A DNA stretch of 64,000 nt from Mesorhizobium loti R88b (GTDB lineage: Bacteria; Pseudomonadota; Alphaproteobacteria; Rhizobiales; Rhizobiaceae), in the NCBI RefSeq assembly GCF_013170845.1, contig NZ_CP033367.1, positions 3,473,001-3,537,000 of the forward strand. The letters are read 5' to 3'. The notes under the pieces are model-generated. The model worked only from the letters and a program-made list of their open reading frames with translations. It was not told the origin of the DNA and did no database searches. The translations under genes were made by a program, and so were the position numbers. Shown here piece by piece: positions 61,833 through 64,000 of the stretch (its first letter is position 1; every line of letters starts with the position of its first letter).

Positions 61833-62555
61833 TCACTCTGCGGAAATGGGAAAGTCGAAGCGCTGCCGGGCGAACGGTTCGTTTGTCAGCGTGAAGTGCC
61901 ACCATTCGCGCGCATAGTTCTTGAAACCGCCGGCACGCATGACATCGACGAGCAGCTTGCGGTTTGCCGCTGCTACGTCGCCGAGCGGGCGGTGGTCGGT
62001 TTCGCTCATCGAGTCGAAACAGTCGAAGCCGGTGCCGAAATCGAGCGTGGCGGCGTCGATAGCGCCGCAGGCCGGTTTCGGCGCAGCCGTGCTGCCGACA
62101 GGCGCGATGGCGACATCGACTGTCGAGCCGCGGGAATGGGTTGACAGTTCGCCGACATAACCTTTGGCGATGAGGTCGCCGCGCTTGACCTTCGGATACC
62201 ATTGCGGATCGGGCGGGCCACCTTCACGCGTCCATTCGCCCATGTCGGTCACCGCACGGGCAGGGCGGTAGCAGTCGAACACGACCAGCGTCAGGCCCTT
62301 CACGGCGATCGACTTCTGGACACCGGCGAGAGCTTGCGCCGCCTGCAAGGTGAGAATGCAGACCGGCGCGTCATAGCCGCTCACCTTGCGGTGCAGGAAA
62401 TCATCAGATCCGGCGTAGCGGATGTCCTGGCGGATCGAGGGGTCGATATCGGCAAGCCGAACAAAGCCCGCAGGGAGGGGGCTGGCATGCGCGGGCAGAA
62501 CGAAAGCCGCAACAGCCAGCGCGCAAAAGCCAATGCGTTGAATCGCCTGGCGCAT
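61833..62555 (-). CDS. VanX/DdpX-like D-Ala-D-Ala dipeptidase (peptidase M15D)
   Basis: 240 residues from the ATG at 62555; a TTG at 62564 is an alternative. A signal sequence ([18 protein letters not shown]) sends it to the periplasm. The M15D zinc site is intact: [13 protein letters not shown] (SxHxxGxAxD pattern with the His and Asp) and EWWHF near the C terminus; YRPARAV is the usual Arg-containing motif. It probably trims or recycles peptidoglycan dipeptides. It follows the penicillin-binding protein 1C gene by 18 bases. Confidence 0.9.
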   Translation of the reverse strand: MRQAIQRIGFCALAVAAFVLPAHASPLPAGFVRLADIDPSIRQDIRYAGSDDFLHRKVSGYDAPVCILTLQAAQALAGVQKSIAVKGLTLVVFDCYRPARAVTDMGEWTREGGPPDPQWYPKVKRGDLIAKGYVGELSTHSRGSTVDVAIAPVGSTAAPKPACGAIDAATLDFGTGFDCFDSMSETDHRPLGDVAAANRKLLVDVMRAGGFKNYAREWWHFTLTNEPFARQRFDFPISAE

Positions 62556-62573
62556 TCTATTCAAGGAAGGCTT

Positions 62574-64000
62574 TCATTCAACAAACACTTTCACGCTCGC
62601 CGCCCGCCCGGCCGCGTCGATCACGGTCAGCGTCGAGTAGCCTGCGCCGTCTGGCAGCCAGGTCGCGGTGCGGCGGCGGTCGATACCAGCGAGCGGCTTG
62701 CCATTGGCCAGCCAGCGGAACGGCGCGCGGCCGCCTTGCAGTTTGAGCACCAGCGGCGAGGCATCGGCCGAATTCGTGGCGAGGTCGACGCGGGCGCCGT
62801 CCGGCGGGAAGATGATGGTTGGGGCGGGTTCGGTCGCTGTTGCCTGCACCAGGCCGTCGGCGCCGGCGCCGAAGCGGGCGAGCGTCACCGGCAGGTCCTC
62901 GCGCTTGGGGGTGAAGGCGCCGGGCGGCTTGCCCGGCAGCGGCACGGTGGCAAGGCCGGAGCGTACAAAGCCTTCGAACAGGATGGGGGCGGCCGAGACA
63001 TAGCCGGAAAGGCCCGGCACCGCGCCGGCATCGGGGCGGCCGACCCACACGCCCAGCACATAGCGGCCGTCGAAACCGACCGACCAGGCGTCGCGGTAGC
63101 CGTAGGAGGTGCCGGTCTTGTAGGCGATGCCGCGCTGCAAGGCGCCTTCCGGCGGTTTGACCCCCGACAAGATGTCGATGATCTGCCAGTTCGCCTGGTC
63201 GTTGAGAATGGTGGCGGCGGTGCGTTCGGCATTGGCCGGCTCGGTGCCGTCATGCAACGTGTGCGTCTTGCCGCCATTGGCGAGCCCCGTATAGAGCTGG
63301 ACCAGGTCGCGCAGCGTGACGCCAACGCCGCCGAGGCCGATAGCCAGGCCCGGTGCTTCGTTGACCGGCAGGATCGGGTTGACGCCGGCCTGGCGGAAGC
63401 GCGCCATCAGCCGCGCCGGACCGACCGCGTCGAGCACGCGGATCGCGGGCACGTTGAGCGACAGCTGCAGCGCCTGGCGGATGCTGACATCACCCTGGTA
63501 ACCCATGTCGAAATTCTTGGGCCTGTAGCCGCCGAAATCGACCGGGCTGTCCTCGATCAGCGTTTCCTGCGCCACCAGTCCCTGTTCGAAGGCGAGGCCA
63601 TAGATGAACGGCTTCAGCGTCGATCCGGGCGAGCGCACGATCTTGGTCATGTCGATCCAGCCGGAGCGGCTGGCGTCGAAGAAATTGGCGGAGCCGACTT
63701 CGCCAAGAATGTCGCCGGTGCGGGAATCGGCCAGCACCATGGCGACGGACAGACGCGGTCCAAGCTTGGTGGCGGCGTCGCGCGCCACCTGTTCCAGCCC
63801 TTGCTGGACACTTTTGCGGATCGTCAGCTTGAGCGGCTGGCCGGGAACGGCCCTGGGCAGCATCGCATAGGCGGCGTGCGCGGCGAGTGCCGGCAAGGTG
63901 CGGCGCAGGCCCGACACGTCGTCAAGTGCTGCGCGCGCCGCCTCGCGTTCGCCGATCAGGCCTGATGAGACCATGCGGGTCAGCACCCGGTCGCGGGCGG
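62574..64000 (-). CDS. pbpC: Penicillin-binding protein 1C, C-terminal part (5' end outside window)
   Basis: The frame is open to the right edge; about 474 residues and the stop are visible. The transpeptidase motifs are RSPGSTLKP (SxxK, with Ser in GSTLK), SLNVP (SxN) and YKTGTSYGYRDAW (KTG). The last 95 residues form the small C-terminal domain (BiPBP_C) found in PbpC. The missing N terminus should contain the glycosyltransferase domain. It acts in the inner membrane/periplasm on peptidoglycan. Confidence 0.92.
   Translation of the reverse strand, partial: ARDRVLTRMVSSGLIGEREAARAALDDVSGLRRTLPALAAHAAYAMLPRAVPGQPLKLTIRKSVQQGLEQVARDAATKLGPRLSVAMVLADSRTGDILGEVGSANFFDASRSGWIDMTKIVRSPGSTLKPFIYGLAFEQGLVAQETLIEDSPVDFGGYRPKNFDMGYQGDVSIRQALQLSLNVPAIRVLDAVGPARLMARFRQAGVNPILPVNEAPGLAIGLGGVGVTLRDLVQLYTGLANGGKTHTLHDGTEPANAERTAATILNDQANWQIIDILSGVKPPEGALQRGIAYKTGTSYGYRDAWSVGFDGRYVLGVWVGRPDAGAVPGLSGYVSAAPILFEGFVRSGLATVPLPGKPPGAFTPKREDLPVTLARFGAGADGLVQATATEPAPTIIFPPDGARVDLATNSADASPLVLKLQGGRAPFRWLANGKPLAGIDRRRTATWLPDGAGYSTLTVIDAAGRAASVKVFVE

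Overview
The window reads as chromosomal (or large-replicon) DNA of a high-GC alphaproteobacterium of the order Rhizobiales, most likely Mesorhizobium or a close relative. The grounds are codon style, the density of sugar ABC importers, the short RIME-like palindromic repeats typical of that order, and the cys and molybdenum-hydroxylase gene arrangements. The genus is inferred from style and was not tested by a search. No rRNA, tRNA, CRISPR array, insertion sequence or prophage was seen. Coding density is high and most genes lie in tightly overlapping operons (ATGA and TGATG junctions).

Layout. 1-1395: end of an aconitase-X small subunit and a LacI regulator. 1753-10851: a polyol/sugar ABC importer with a Tat-exported binding protein, two permeases and two different ATPases, followed by a Gfo/Idh/MocA dehydrogenase, a TIM-barrel isomerase/epimerase and a DUF4432 protein. 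10901-16903: a desaturase, a PanB-like protein, an ammonia-lyase-like protein, an ornithine-cyclodeaminase-like protein and a DHA2 exporter; two of these have lost hallmark catalytic residues. 17173-23997: a ribose-type ABC operon with a permease fused to a beta-propeller and a second free propeller. 24232-29943: an AhpD-like protein and a Ugp/Mal-type ABC operon led by a metallophosphoesterase. 29990-38095: a minus-strand operon under an AraC regulator that encodes a four-subunit molybdenum hydroxylase (split large subunit), its MoxR/VWA accessory pair, a CoxG-like protein and an amidohydrolase. 38278-45428: a second ribose-type ABC system, a 3-hydroxyisobutyrate-dehydrogenase-like enzyme, a sugar epimerase/dehydratase and two paralogous FadR-type regulators. 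45606-53742: an MFS carrier, a GntR-like LacI repressor, a third ribose-type ABC system and gluconokinase. 53848-57764: an acyltransferase-like gene, an Rrf2 regulator with an orphan sulfate-binding protein, and a VapBC pair. 57779-61612: the sulfate importer operon. 61833-64000: a VanX-like dipeptidase and the end of penicillin-binding protein 1C.

The main theme is uptake and first-step catabolism of polyols, sugars, sugar acids or lactones: six ABC importers with seven binding proteins, each with its own regulator and tailoring enzymes. Regulatory DNA supports this. Two near-identical LacI-type palindromes (17140-17157 and 48067-48082) sit in front of two separate importers, one carrying lactonase-like propellers and the other gluconokinase. 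FadR-type half-site pairs (40181-40191, 40268-40280, 43604-43618) lie between the divergent units of the 38-45 kb region. The strongest leads are the degenerate lyase/PanB pair, the paired ATPases with complementary lost motifs, the permease-propeller fusion, and repeats that supply the ends of proteins.
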